Source: CAVYPR01 sp052145775
GTDB lineage: Bacteria; Actinomycetota; Acidimicrobiia; Acidimicrobiales; RAAP-2
Length of the DNA stretch: 36,702 nucleotides
Assembly (NCBI GenBank): GCA_052145775.1
Contig: JBKQNY010000020.1
Span: 1-36,702 of the forward strand
Reading direction: 5' to 3'
A program made the translations under genes and the position numbers. This document shows positions 9,163-18,519 of the stretch, one piece after another. The notes under the pieces are model-generated. The model was not told the DNA's origin, did no database searches, and worked only from the letters and a program-made list of their open reading frames with translations. How positions within the stretch are numbered: the first letter of the stretch is position 1; each line of letters starts with the position of its first letter.

Positions 9163-9972
9163 CTACGGGGCCGGGTGGTCCCGGGGTCCGGGGCGAGGAG
9201 GTGTCGCGGGCCGGGGGGCGGCCGGCGGCGGAACCGCCGGGGGGCCGCCGGGGTGAACGGGCGGCGCGACCGGCGACGCGGTCGTCGCGGCCGTGGGTGG
9301 GGGAGGCGGCGGCACGGGCGGTCCCGACGAGCTCGCCCTCGGCGGGGGAGCGGGCACCGGCGGCGGTGGTATCGGTCCGACCGTCAACGCGTCGGGGGCT
9401 TCGGCGGTGTCCCACAGCTCCTGGGGGATGGTCGCCATGAGGAGCGCCGTGCGGGAGGCGGCGGTCCTAGCGCGCAGCCGGCGGTAGCGGGTGGCCGAGT
9501 ACACGACCACGCAGCCGACGAAGAAGAGCGCCCCCACGCCGACCAGGCCGAGCACGCTGGCGTCGTCGGAAGCGCCGGCCGAGAGCGACTCCTGGTCGAG
9601 TGTCCCCGGTCGCGGGCCGAACAGGGCCGCCAGCTGGTCGTGGGTGAAGGTCAGCGTGCCGACGCCCCGGATCGTCACGGTGAGCCGGCCGAAGCGGCCC
9701 GGGAGACTGTCCCAGACGGCCTTGGCCACCGCCTGGGCCTGGGTGTCCAGCGGCGCGTGCGGCGCCTTGGGATCGGCTGTGGCGTCAACCGTGGTCACCC
9801 CGCCGGCCGTCTGCCAGGTCACCGCGTCGTCGGCGTAGCCGGCGGCGTACATGGCGTTGTCCGTCCGCACCTGCCCCAGCTGCGCGGCGCAGCCGGCCAG
9901 GAGCGCCAGTGCCGCCAAGCCGGCGGCCAGCGCACCCCGGTGCCGCCCCGTCACGCCAGACCGTCCCCTCAT
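9163..9972 (-). CDS. Lipoprotein with one internal membrane helix and a proline-rich tail
   Basis: I do not recognise a family for this 269-residue protein. It has a basic N terminus, a hydrophobic stretch and the lipobox LLAGC, with Cys28 as the lipidation site. A region of about 110 residues follows, containing the pattern LTVTIRGVGTLTFTHDQLAALFG. A single membrane helix lies near residues 140-163 (LVGVGALFFVGCVVVYSA), followed by a basic RYRRLRAR stop-transfer segment. The last 80 residues are very rich in proline (repeated PPP runs) and probably disordered. If lipidated, the first domain is outside the membrane and the tail is in the cytoplasm. It lies between rpsT and the divergent lepA. 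GGAGG sits only 2 bases before the ATG, closer than usual, so the exact start is uncertain. Confidence 0.7.
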   Translation of the reverse strand: MRGRSGVTGRHRGALAAGLAALALLAGCAAQLGQVRTDNAMYAAGYADDAVTWQTAGGVTTVDATADPKAPHAPLDTQAQAVAKAVWDSLPGRFGRLTVTIRGVGTLTFTHDQLAALFGPRPGTLDQESLSAGASDDASVLGLVGVGALFFVGCVVVYSATRYRRLRARTAASRTALLMATIPQELWDTAEAPDALTVGPIPPPPVPAPPPRASSSGPPVPPPPPPTAATTASPVAPPVHPGGPPAVPPPAAPRPATPPRPGPRDHPAP

Positions 9973-10039
9973 CGCCTCCAGGGCCCTCGACCTCCGGTGC
10001 CAACTCTCCCTCGCGCCGCGACCGGCCTCACCGGCACCG

Positions 10040-10045
10040 AGCGTA
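10040..10045 (-). promoter_or_regulatory. Candidate -10 box of the lipoprotein gene
   Basis: TACGCT on the minus strand would give a leader of about 60 bases. It is back to back with the lepA -10 inside the 112-base divergent region. Confidence 0.3.
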
Positions 10046-10069
10046 GCCAGGGGCGCGGACGGCGGCCGG

Positions 10070-10075
10070 TACGAT
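10070..10075 (+). promoter_or_regulatory. -10 box of lepA (leaderless type)
   Basis: TACGAT ends 9 bases before the GTG at 10085. No ribosome binding site is present, and transcription would begin at the start codon. Confidence 0.55.
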
Positions 10076-10084
10076 CATCGAACC

Positions 10085-11908
<1,824 letters not shown>

Positions 11909-11936
11909 GGGTCCGGGGCATCGACCGTGGAGACGG

Positions 11937-11963
11937 CTGGCACTCGGTAGAATCGAGTGCCAG
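11937..11963 (+). promoter_or_regulatory. CIRCE operator (HrcA-binding inverted repeat)
   Basis: CTGGCACTC (11937-11945) and GAGTGCCAG (11955-11963) form a perfect 9-bp inverted repeat separated by exactly 9 bases, the geometry of the CIRCE consensus TTAGCACTC-N9-GAGTGCTAA. The spacer contains the -10 box TAGAAT. HrcA bound here would cover the promoter and repress its own operon until heat or unfolded protein inactivates it. It is the only CIRCE copy in the window. Confidence 0.92.
11948..11953 (+). promoter_or_regulatory. -10 box of the hrcA operon
   Basis: TAGAAT lies in the CIRCE spacer. The transcript would start near 11960, inside the right arm of the repeat, leaving a leader of about 37 bases with GGAG before the hrcA ATG. 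Confidence 0.6.
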
Positions 11964-11996
11964 AGCGCCGGCGTCGTGCTGGCCAGTGGAGAGCCG

Positions 11997-13145
11997 ATGG
12001 CCAGAAGCACCCCAGGTAGAGCCGATGCCCGCCCGAAGACGCCGTCCGTCGCGTCGCTCGAGCCCCTCGAGCCGCGCAAGGCGGCCATCTTGGAGGCCGT
12101 GGTCACCGAGTACATCGGCACCGCCCAGCCGGTGGGGTCCCAGCACGTGGCCCAGGCGACCGGGATCAACGTCTCGTCGGCCACCGTCCGCTCGGAGATG
12201 GCCGCCCTCGAGCTCGAGGGCTACCTGGTCCAGCCCCACACCAGCGCCGGCCGCATCCCCACCGACAAGGGCTACCGCTTCTTCGTCGACCGGTTGGCCG
12301 AGCCCGGGGTGCTGGGCCCGTCCCAGCGCCAGAAGGTGAGCCGGTTCTTCGACCAGGTCCACGGCGAGATGGAGGAGATGCTGGAGCGCACGTCGGGCCT
12401 TCTGGCCGACCTCACCTCCTACGCCGCGGTGGTGGTGGGGCCGGGCCACGACTCGGCCCCGGTGCGCTCGGTCCAGATGGTCGGGCTGGGATCGCGCCTG
12501 GCCCTGGCGGTGGTGGTGCTGGCCGACGGGGCGGTGGAGAAGCGCTCGGTCGACCTGCCCGACGAGACCACCGACGAGCTGCTGGGCCGGGCCAGTGCCC
12601 GCCTGACCGCCCACGCTCAGAACCGGCCGCTGACGGGGCTCGGCCGGGTCCCGGCGACCTCCGACGCCGCGCTCGACCGGGTGGTGGGGGTGGCGTCCGC
12701 CGCCCTGTCCGACCTGGCCAACTCGACCGACCTCGAGCACGTCTTCGTGGGCGGGCCGTCCCGGCTGGCCCAGGCCTTCGACGCGGTGGAGACGGTCCGC
12801 TCGGTGCTGGGCATCCTCGAGCAGCAGCTGGTGGTCGTCTCGCTCCTGCGCGACGTCCTCGACCGGGGGCTGTCGGTGGCCATCGGGGCCGAGCACGGCT
12901 TCGAGCCGCTGGCCTCCTGCGCGGTGGTGGTGGCGCCGGTGTGGGTGGACGGCCACGACGCCGGCGCCGTCGGCATCCTGGGGCCGACGCGGATGAACTA
13001 CTCCCAGGCGCTGGCCGCCGCCCATGTGGTGGGCGAGCGGCTGGGTGAGCGGATCGGGGGCACGCTCGGGGCGGTGGGCCCCCCCGAGCCCGAGCAGACC
13101 CGGACCGCCGGGCGCAAAGGTGGGGGACGACGTGCCGGGGGCTGA
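11997..13145 (+). CDS. hrcA: Heat-inducible transcriptional repressor HrcA
   Basis: This 382-residue repressor binds CIRCE elements. The N-terminal winged helix is RKAAILEAVVTEYIGTAQPV, then VSSATVRSEMAALE and QPHTSAGRIPTDKGYRFFVD, all hallmark HrcA sequences. The rest is the dimerisation and GAF-like domain, with MNYSQALAAAHVVGERLGERIGG near the end. The ATG at 11997 is chosen because GGAGAG lies just upstream; an in-frame GTG at 11976 is less likely. A CIRCE element covers the promoter, so the gene is autoregulated. dnaJ follows at once, the same pair as mycobacterial hrcA-dnaJ2. No dnaK, grpE or groEL is in the window. Confidence 0.96.
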   Translation: MARSTPGRADARPKTPSVASLEPLEPRKAAILEAVVTEYIGTAQPVGSQHVAQATGINVSSATVRSEMAALELEGYLVQPHTSAGRIPTDKGYRFFVDRLAEPGVLGPSQRQKVSRFFDQVHGEMEEMLERTSGLLADLTSYAAVVVGPGHDSAPVRSVQMVGLGSRLALAVVVLADGAVEKRSVDLPDETTDELLGRASARLTAHAQNRPLTGLGRVPATSDAALDRVVGVASAALSDLANSTDLEHVFVGGPSRLAQAFDAVETVRSVLGILEQQLVVVSLLRDVLDRGLSVAIGAEHGFEPLASCAVVVAPVWVDGHDAGAVGILGPTRMNYSQALAAAHVVGERLGERIGGTLGAVGPPEPEQTRTAGRKGGGRRAGG

Positions 13146-13149
13146 CCAC

Positions 13150-14274
13150 ATGGACGACCTCTACGGCCTGCTCGGGGTCGCCCCCGACGCCACCGACGAC
13201 GAGATCAAGCGCGCCTACCGCCAACGGGCCCGCGAGCTGCACCCCGACGCCAACGGCGGCGACCCCGAGTCCGAGGCCCGGTTCAAAGAGGTCTCCTTCG
13301 CCTACGAGGTGCTGCGCGACCCCGAGCGCCGCGCCCGCTACGACCGGCTCGGACCGGCCAGCTTCGGCCAGGGCGGGGGCGCGGGGGGGATGGGCTTCGA
13401 CTTCGACGCCGGCCTGGGCGACCTCTTCGAGGCGTTCTTCGGCACCATGACCGGCGGGGGCCGCGAGCGCCGCCGGGGGCCCCAGCCGGGCTCGGACGCC
13501 GAGGTGAACCTGGTGCTGAGCTTCGCCGAGGCCGCCTTCGGGGCGCGGCGCGAGCTGGCCGTCCGGCTCCCGGTGTCCTGCGAGACCTGCAGCGGGGTGG
13601 GGGCCAAGCCCGGCACCTCCCCGACGGAGTGCCCCGACTGTCGCGGCACCGGCGAGATCCGGCGCATCCGCCAGTCGCTGCTAGGCCAGGTGGTGACGGC
13701 GGTGGCCTGTGGGCGGTGCCAGGGGCTGGGACAGACCATCCCCGACCCGTGCCCGGCCTGCCGGGGCGAGGGCCGCCGTATGGAGGACCGGAGCTTCGTG
13801 GTCGAGGTGCCGGCCGGGGTGGAGGACGGCTCGACCCTGCGGCTGGCCGAGCGGGGCCCGGCCGGGCCGCGCGGCGGGCCCAACGGCTCGCTGTTCGTCC
13901 ACCTCTCGGTCACCCCCGACAGCCGGTTCGAACGGGCCGGCGACGACCTGCACGCCACCCTGCACGTGGGCGTGGCCCAGGCCGCGCTCGGCACCCAGCT
14001 GGAGGTCGAGACGCTGGAGGAGCCCCACAAGGTGGCGGTGGCCGCGGGGACCCAGAGCGGCCACGTGGTGCGGCTGAAGGGACTCGGCGTCCCGCACCTG
14101 CGCGGCCGCGGGCGCGGCGACCTCCTGGTGCACGTGCTCGTGGACACCCCCCAGGACCTCACGCCCAAGCAGGAGGAGCTGCTCACCCAGCTGGCGGCCG
14201 AGCGGGGCGAGGTCGTCGACCCGCCGGGGGGGCGCGACGGCGTCTTCTCCCGCATCCGCTCGGCCTTGCACTGA
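13150..14274 (+). CDS. dnaJ: Chaperone protein DnaJ (DnaJ2 type)
   Basis: This Hsp40 co-chaperone of about 374 residues stimulates DnaK ATPase and delivers substrates. The J domain (residues 1-70) has HPD at 31-33 in RARELHPDANGG. A Gly/Phe-rich linker follows (GGGAGGMGFDFDAGLGDLFEAFFG). The zinc domain has four CxxCxGxG repeats: CETCSGVG, CPDCRGTG, CGRCQGLG and CPACRGEG. Substrate-binding C-terminal domains complete a full type I DnaJ. The ATG at 13150 gives the usual N terminus. An in-frame GTG at 13132 with a purine-rich GGTGGGGG upstream would add six residues and overlap the hrcA end. It shares the HrcA-controlled transcript. Confidence 0.95.
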   Translation: MDDLYGLLGVAPDATDDEIKRAYRQRARELHPDANGGDPESEARFKEVSFAYEVLRDPERRARYDRLGPASFGQGGGAGGMGFDFDAGLGDLFEAFFGTMTGGGRERRRGPQPGSDAEVNLVLSFAEAAFGARRELAVRLPVSCETCSGVGAKPGTSPTECPDCRGTGEIRRIRQSLLGQVVTAVACGRCQGLGQTIPDPCPACRGEGRRMEDRSFVVEVPAGVEDGSTLRLAERGPAGPRGGPNGSLFVHLSVTPDSRFERAGDDLHATLHVGVAQAALGTQLEVETLEEPHKVAVAAGTQSGHVVRLKGLGVPHLRGRGRGDLLVHVLVDTPQDLTPKQEELLTQLAAERGEVVDPPGGRDGVFSRIRSALH

Positions 14275-14276
14275 GC

Positions 14277-15068
14277 GTGGCCGAAGGGTCGGACCCCGTC
14301 GCGACCGCCGAGCGGGCCGCGGCGGCCGCCCAGGTCTTCGTGGCCGACCCGCAGGCGCCCACGGTGGACGAGGAGGACGCCCGCCACCTGGTGCGGGTCC
14401 TTCGCCTGCGGCCGGGCGAGGTGGTGGTGGCGGCCGACGGCCGGGGCGGCTGGTGCCGGTGCGCGTTCCGCGGGGCCGGTGACCCCGGCGGGCTGCTCGA
14501 CCCCCAAGGCCCGCTGCGGCGGGACGACCCCCCGGGCGTGGCCCTCACCGTGGCCTTCGCACCGGCCAAGGGAGACCGGCCCGAGTGGGTGGTCCAGAAG
14601 CTGACCGAGCTGGGCATCGACCGGATCGTGCCGCTCGCCGCCGACCGCTCGGTGGTGCGCTGGGGCACCGGGCGCGCCGAGCGGGCCCTCGAGCGGCTGC
14701 GGCGGGTGGCCAGGGAGGCGGCGGCCCAGTCTCGCCGGACGTGGCTGCCCGAGGTGGAGCCGGTCACCACGGTGGCCGGCCTGGTCGCCGCGGCGGGGGA
14801 GCGCGGCGGGGTCCGGCTGGCCCAGATGGGCGGGGGCCCGCCGGCGGCGGGCGACCGCGCCGTGGCCGTCGGCCCCGAGGGCGGGTGGTCGCCCGAAGAG
14901 GCCCGGCTGGGCGGGGCTCCGCTCGGGTTGGGACCGACCGTGCTGCGGGCCGAGACGGCGGCGGTGGCCGCCGCCGTGCTCCTGGTCTCGCTGCGCGCCG
15001 GTACCGTGGAGCCGGCCCGGCCGGAGGGAGCCGGGGGCCGGGGAGGCGAAGTGGGAGACTTTCGGTGA
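14277..15068 (+). CDS. rsmE: 16S rRNA (uracil1498-N3)-methyltransferase
   Basis: This 263-residue SPOUT-class methyltransferase modifies U1498 in the 30S decoding region using S-adenosylmethionine. It has an N-terminal PUA-like part (DARHLVRVLRLRPGEVVVAADGRG) and the RsmE core: FAPAKGDRPEWVVQKLTELGIDRIVPLAADRS, then WLPEVEPV, VGPEGGWSPEE and the LRAETAAVAAA knot segment. The GTG at 14277 is 2 bases after the dnaJ stop. The stop TGA shares bases with the ATG of the next gene (GTGATG). rsmE after dnaJ is a common actinobacterial order. Confidence 0.93.
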   Translation: MAEGSDPVATAERAAAAAQVFVADPQAPTVDEEDARHLVRVLRLRPGEVVVAADGRGGWCRCAFRGAGDPGGLLDPQGPLRRDDPPGVALTVAFAPAKGDRPEWVVQKLTELGIDRIVPLAADRSVVRWGTGRAERALERLRRVAREAAAQSRRTWLPEVEPVTTVAGLVAAAGERGGVRLAQMGGGPPAAGDRAVAVGPEGGWSPEEARLGGAPLGLGPTVLRAETAAVAAAVLLVSLRAGTVEPARPEGAGGRGGEVGDFR

Positions 15069-15319
15069 TGGCCGAGCGGGCGGACTGGCTGAGCACCAAG
15101 GAGGCGTCCGCCCGCCTAGGGGTCACCCTGCGCAGCCTCTACCGCTTCATCGACGCCGGCCAGCTGCCGGCCTATAAGTTCGGTCGGGTGATCCGGGTGA
15201 AGGCCGACGACGTCGACCGCTTCATCGACTCCTGCCGCATCGCTCCGGGCGATCTCGAACACCTCTACCCGCCGCGGCGGGCCGACGACGAGGAGGCCGA
15301 GGCGGAGGCCGTCACGTGA
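15068..15319 (+). CDS. Small helix-turn-helix DNA-binding protein (excisionase/BldC-like)
   Basis: This 83-residue protein has a MerR/excisionase-type winged helix: WLSTKEASARLGVTLRSLYRFIDAGQLPAYKFGRVIRVKADDVDRFID. The LxTxEAAxxLGV..LYRxIxxGxLPAxKxGR pattern is that of phage excisionases and of the developmental regulator BldC. A short linker and an acidic tail (DDEEAEAEA) follow. It lies inside a housekeeping operon between rsmE and the HIT gene, with overlapping stops and starts on both sides, so it is a resident chromosomal gene rather than phage cargo. Its target is unknown. Confidence 0.85.
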   Translation: MAERADWLSTKEASARLGVTLRSLYRFIDAGQLPAYKFGRVIRVKADDVDRFIDSCRIAPGDLEHLYPPRRADDEEAEAEAVT

Positions 15320-15666
15320 GCGGCTGCCTGTTCTGCGCCATCGTGGCCGGGGACGTGCCGGCCGAGGTCGTCCACCGGGGCGAGCGCACCGTGGCCTTCC
15401 GCGACATCCACCCGGTGGCCCCGGTGCACGTGCTGGTGGTGCCGCGCCGCCACATCGAGAGCGCCGCCGAGGTGTCGCCCGAGGACGCCGACGACGTGGT
15501 GGCCCTTTTCACGGCGGCCCGCGCCGTGGCCGAGGCGGAGGGCATCGGCACCCCCGAGCGCGGCTACCGGCTCGTGCTCAACGTCGGGCCCGACGCCCTC
15601 AACTCGGTGCCCCACCTCCACCTCCACGTCATCGGCGGCCGGACGATGTCGGGCGCCCTCGGGTGA
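15316..15666 (+). CDS. HIT family protein (histidine triad nucleotide hydrolase)
   Basis: This 116-residue protein has the histidine triad HLHLHVIGG, with His100, His102 and His104. The N-terminal segment CLFCAIVAGDVPAEVVHRGE and the middle FRDIHPVAPVHVLVVPRRHI are typical of HinT-like purine nucleoside phosphoramidases, which cleave adenylated amines. The GTG start overlaps the stop of the HTH gene as GTGA, and its own stop overlaps the phoH start in the same way, so these genes are translationally coupled. HIT-phoH-ybeY linkage is common in actinobacteria. Confidence 0.93.
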   Translation: MSGCLFCAIVAGDVPAEVVHRGERTVAFRDIHPVAPVHVLVVPRRHIESAAEVSPEDADDVVALFTAARAVAEAEGIGTPERGYRLVLNVGPDALNSVPHLHLHVIGGRTMSGALG

Positions 15667-16682
15667 GCGCCGCCGCCAGCGGCCCGGGCGTCCGCCAGAC
15701 CGAGGGCGCCCCGGGACGGGCCGAGACCCTGGTCCCCCACAACCACCTGATGGCCGGCCTGCTCGGCCACCGCGACGAGCTGCTGCGGGTGGTGGAGGCG
15801 GCCTTCCCCGAGACCCGGATCGCCGTCCAGGGCAACCTCATTTCGGTCGAGGGCCCCGAGGCCGAGCGGGTGGCCCGCCTCTTCGACGAGCTGGTGCTGG
15901 TGCTCGAGTCCGGCCAGGGGCTGGACGCGGCCAAGGTGGCCCGGACCATCGACATGGAGCGCGAGGACCTCCGCCCCTCCGAGGTGCTCAACGCCGAGGT
16001 GGTGCGCGCCGCCCGCGGCCGCACGGTGCGCCCCAACACGGCCGGGCAGAAGCGCTACACCGACGCCATCGCCGCCAACACCATCACCTTCGGCATCGGC
16101 CCGGCCGGGACCGGCAAGTCCTACCTGGCGGTGGCCCTGGCCGTCCAGGCGCTCCAGTCGCGTCAGGTGAACCGCATCATCCTCACCCGGCCGGCGGTGG
16201 AGGCCGGCGAGCGGCTGGGCTTCCTCCCCGGTGACCTCATGGCCAAGGTCGACCCCTACCTGCGCCCCCTCTACGACGCGCTCTACGACCTCCTCGAGCC
16301 CGAGGGCGCCCAGCGCCTGCTCGACCGGGGGACGATCGAGGTGGCACCGCTGGCCTTCATGCGGGGCCGGACGCTCAACTCCTCGTTCATCATCTTGGAC
16401 GAGGCCCAGAACACCACGCCCGAGCAGATGAAGATGTTCCTCACCCGGATCGGGTTCGGCTCCAAGTGCGTGGTCACCGGCGACGTCACGCAGATCGACG
16501 TGGCCGGCGGGCGCTCGGGGCTGGTGGGGCTCGAGCCGGTCCTGGGCGAGGTCGACGGCATCGCCTTCGTGCACCTCACCCGGCGCGACGTCGTCCGCCA
16601 CAAGATCGTGGCCGACATCATCGACGCCTACGAGGAGGCCGAGCGCCCGGCCGCCGAGGGCCCGGGCCCCGATGGCGGCTGA
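15663..16682 (+). CDS. phoH: PhoH-like ATPase
   Basis: This 339-residue P-loop protein has an N-terminal KH-like region, Walker A GPAGTGKS (residues 146-153) and Walker B SFIILDEAQNTTPEQMKMFL. PhoH proteins are cytoplasmic ATPases tied to RNA metabolism. The pairing with ybeY, which begins 11 bases before phoH ends, points to rRNA maturation or quality control. The GTG start overlaps the HIT gene as GTGA. The name comes from phosphate starvation in E. coli, but nothing here suggests phosphate control. Confidence 0.93.
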   Translation: MSAAASGPGVRQTEGAPGRAETLVPHNHLMAGLLGHRDELLRVVEAAFPETRIAVQGNLISVEGPEAERVARLFDELVLVLESGQGLDAAKVARTIDMEREDLRPSEVLNAEVVRAARGRTVRPNTAGQKRYTDAIAANTITFGIGPAGTGKSYLAVALAVQALQSRQVNRIILTRPAVEAGERLGFLPGDLMAKVDPYLRPLYDALYDLLEPEGAQRLLDRGTIEVAPLAFMRGRTLNSSFIILDEAQNTTPEQMKMFLTRIGFGSKCVVTGDVTQIDVAGGRSGLVGLEPVLGEVDGIAFVHLTRRDVVRHKIVADIIDAYEEAERPAAEGPGPDGG

Positions 16683-17211
16683 CGTCTACGCCGCCGACGA
16701 GCAGGCCGATCTGGAGGTCGACCTCACCCGCTGGTCGGCGTTGGCCCGTTCGGTGCTCGAAGACCGCGGCGTGAAGGGGGAGGCCGAGGTCTCCCTCCTG
16801 TTCGTCGACGAGACCGCCATCGCCGCCTTGAACGAGCGGTTCTTGGGCCACGCCGGGCCGACCGACGTGCTGTCCTTCCCCATCGAAGACGAGCCGGTGG
16901 CCGGCGGTCGCTCGCCGGACCTCGGCGGCACGGGGCCGGGGTCCGAGCCCGGCGGGGAGCCGACGATCCTCCTCGGGGACGTCGTGATCTGCCCGGCCGT
17001 GGCCGTCCGCAACGCCGTCGAGCACGGGGTCGAGGCCGACGACGAGCTGGCGCTGTTGGTCGTGCACGGTCTCCTCCACCTGCTGGGAATGGATCATGTG
17101 GTCGACTCGGAGGCCGAGCGGATGGAGCAGCTCGAGCGGGCCCTCCTCGCCCGTTACCACCGGCCCCTGGCCGGGGCCGGCGAGGACCACCCGGAGGGGA
17201 CGCCGCGTTGA
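16672..17211 (+). CDS. ybeY: Endoribonuclease YbeY (rRNA maturation factor)
   Basis: This 179-residue metalloprotein has the zinc motif HGLLHLLGMDH (His132, His136, His142). YbeY is needed for 16S rRNA 3'-end processing and 70S quality control. Upstream motifs are VSLLFVDETAIAALNERFLG and TDVLSFPIEDE. A glycine- and proline-rich insert (residues about 83-101) precedes LLGDVVICP, a little longer than in E. coli. The ATG at 16672 lies inside the end of phoH. The stop overlaps the TTG start of the next gene. Confidence 0.94.
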   Translation: MAADVYAADEQADLEVDLTRWSALARSVLEDRGVKGEAEVSLLFVDETAIAALNERFLGHAGPTDVLSFPIEDEPVAGGRSPDLGGTGPGSEPGGEPTILLGDVVICPAVAVRNAVEHGVEADDELALLVVHGLLHLLGMDHVVDSEAERMEQLERALLARYHRPLAGAGEDHPEGTPR

Positions 17212-18515
17212 CCGCCACCGAGGGCTTCCAGCCCGTGGACTGGGCGCTGATCGCCGTCATCGTGGTGCTGCTGGTGGCCTCGGGCCTCCTGGCCCTGGCC
17301 GAGACGAGCCTGGTGCGCACCTCCAAGGTGAAGGCCCGGTCGCTGCTCGACGACAAGCGGCGCGGCGCCCGTCAGCTGTGCAACCTGGTCGAGGAGCCCG
17401 AGCAGTTCCTCAACCCGGTCCTCCTGCTGGTGCTGGTCTGCCAGTTGGTCTCGGCCACCCTGGTCGGGGTGCTGGCCTCGGCCTGGCTGGGGGCGCTCGG
17501 GGTGGTGGTGGGGGTCGTCTTCGAGGTGGTGGTGATCTTCGTCCTCTTCGAGGCCGTCCCCAAGAACTGGGCCGTGCACAACCCCGAGCGGGCCGCCCTC
17601 TTCAGCGCGCCCATCGTCTCGGCCCTGGTGGCCTTCCCCCTGGTGCGCGCCGTGTCCTCGGTACTGATCGGGTTGGCCAACCTGCTCATCGGGCGCGGTC
17701 GGGGCGACGAGGACGCGCAGGGCAACGTGACCGAGTCCGAACTGCTGGCCATGGCCGACGTGGCCCACGCCGAGGAGGTCATCGAGCAGACCGAGCGGGC
17801 CTTCATCCACTCCATCATCGACTTCGGGGACGCCGTGGTGCGCGAGGTGATGGTGCCGCGTCCGGACATGGTGGTCTTCGAGGCGCAGACGTCGGTGAGC
17901 GAGGCGCTGGAGGAGGCGCTGGCCGCCGGCCGCAGCCGCGTGCCCGTCTACGAAGACAACGTCGACGACGTGGTCGGCATCGCCTACGCCAAGGACCTGA
18001 TGCGGGCCGAGCACGACGGCCACGGGGGGGACCCCGTGCGGAGCCATGTCCGGCCGGCCCACTTCGTCCCCGAGACCAAGCGGTTGACCGGCCTGCTGCG
18101 CGAGATGCAGGAGCGCAAGGTCCACCTGGCCATCGTGGTCGACGAGTACGGAGGGACGGCCGGGTTGGTGACCCTCGAGGACCTGATCGAAGAGCTGGTG
18201 GGCGAGATCGTCGACGAGTACGACGTGGAGGAGCCGGCCGTCGAACGCCTGCCCGACGGCTCGGTGGTGGTGACCGGGAGGATGGGGGTCGACGACGCCG
18301 ACGAGCTGCTCGACGCACACCTGCCCCAGGGGGCCTGGGACACGGTCGGCGGCCTCGTGCTCGACCTGGCGGGCCACGTGCCGACCGAGGGGGAGGCGGT
18401 CGAGGTCGACGGGTTCCGACTGGTGGCTGAGCGCGTGCACGGCCGCCGCATCGACCAGGTGCGCATCGTCCGCACCACCCCGGTCGCGCCGACCGGCCCG
18501 GCCGACGGCGACTGA
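17208..18515 (+). CDS. CNNM/CBS domain membrane protein (CorC/hemolysin-like)
   Basis: This 435-residue membrane protein has an N-terminal CNNM (DUF21) domain with about four membrane segments: LIAVIVVLLVASGLLALAETSLVR, LLLVLVCQLVSATLVGVLAS, VVVGVVFEVVVIFVLFEAVPK and a fourth near SAPIVSALVAFPLVRAV. A CBS pair follows (VMVPRPDMVVFEA; HLAIVVDEYGGTAGLVTLEDLIEELVGEI), then a CorC/HlyC C-terminal domain. Relatives act in Mg2+/Co2+ efflux; no hemolysin activity is implied. The start is TTG at 17208, overlapping the ybeY stop as TTGA, with GGAGGGG 8 bases upstream. It sits between ybeY and era as in mycobacteria (Rv2366c position). Confidence 0.92.
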   Translation: MTATEGFQPVDWALIAVIVVLLVASGLLALAETSLVRTSKVKARSLLDDKRRGARQLCNLVEEPEQFLNPVLLLVLVCQLVSATLVGVLASAWLGALGVVVGVVFEVVVIFVLFEAVPKNWAVHNPERAALFSAPIVSALVAFPLVRAVSSVLIGLANLLIGRGRGDEDAQGNVTESELLAMADVAHAEEVIEQTERAFIHSIIDFGDAVVREVMVPRPDMVVFEAQTSVSEALEEALAAGRSRVPVYEDNVDDVVGIAYAKDLMRAEHDGHGGDPVRSHVRPAHFVPETKRLTGLLREMQERKVHLAIVVDEYGGTAGLVTLEDLIEELVGEIVDEYDVEEPAVERLPDGSVVVTGRMGVDDADELLDAHLPQGAWDTVGGLVLDLAGHVPTEGEAVEVDGFRLVAERVHGRRIDQVRIVRTTPVAPTGPADGD

Positions 18516-18519
18516 CGGC

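Noticed and set aside
15068..15319. Prophage remnant suggested by the excisionase-like HTH gene
   Set aside because: It overlaps conserved operon genes on both sides, matches their base composition and has no phage neighbours.
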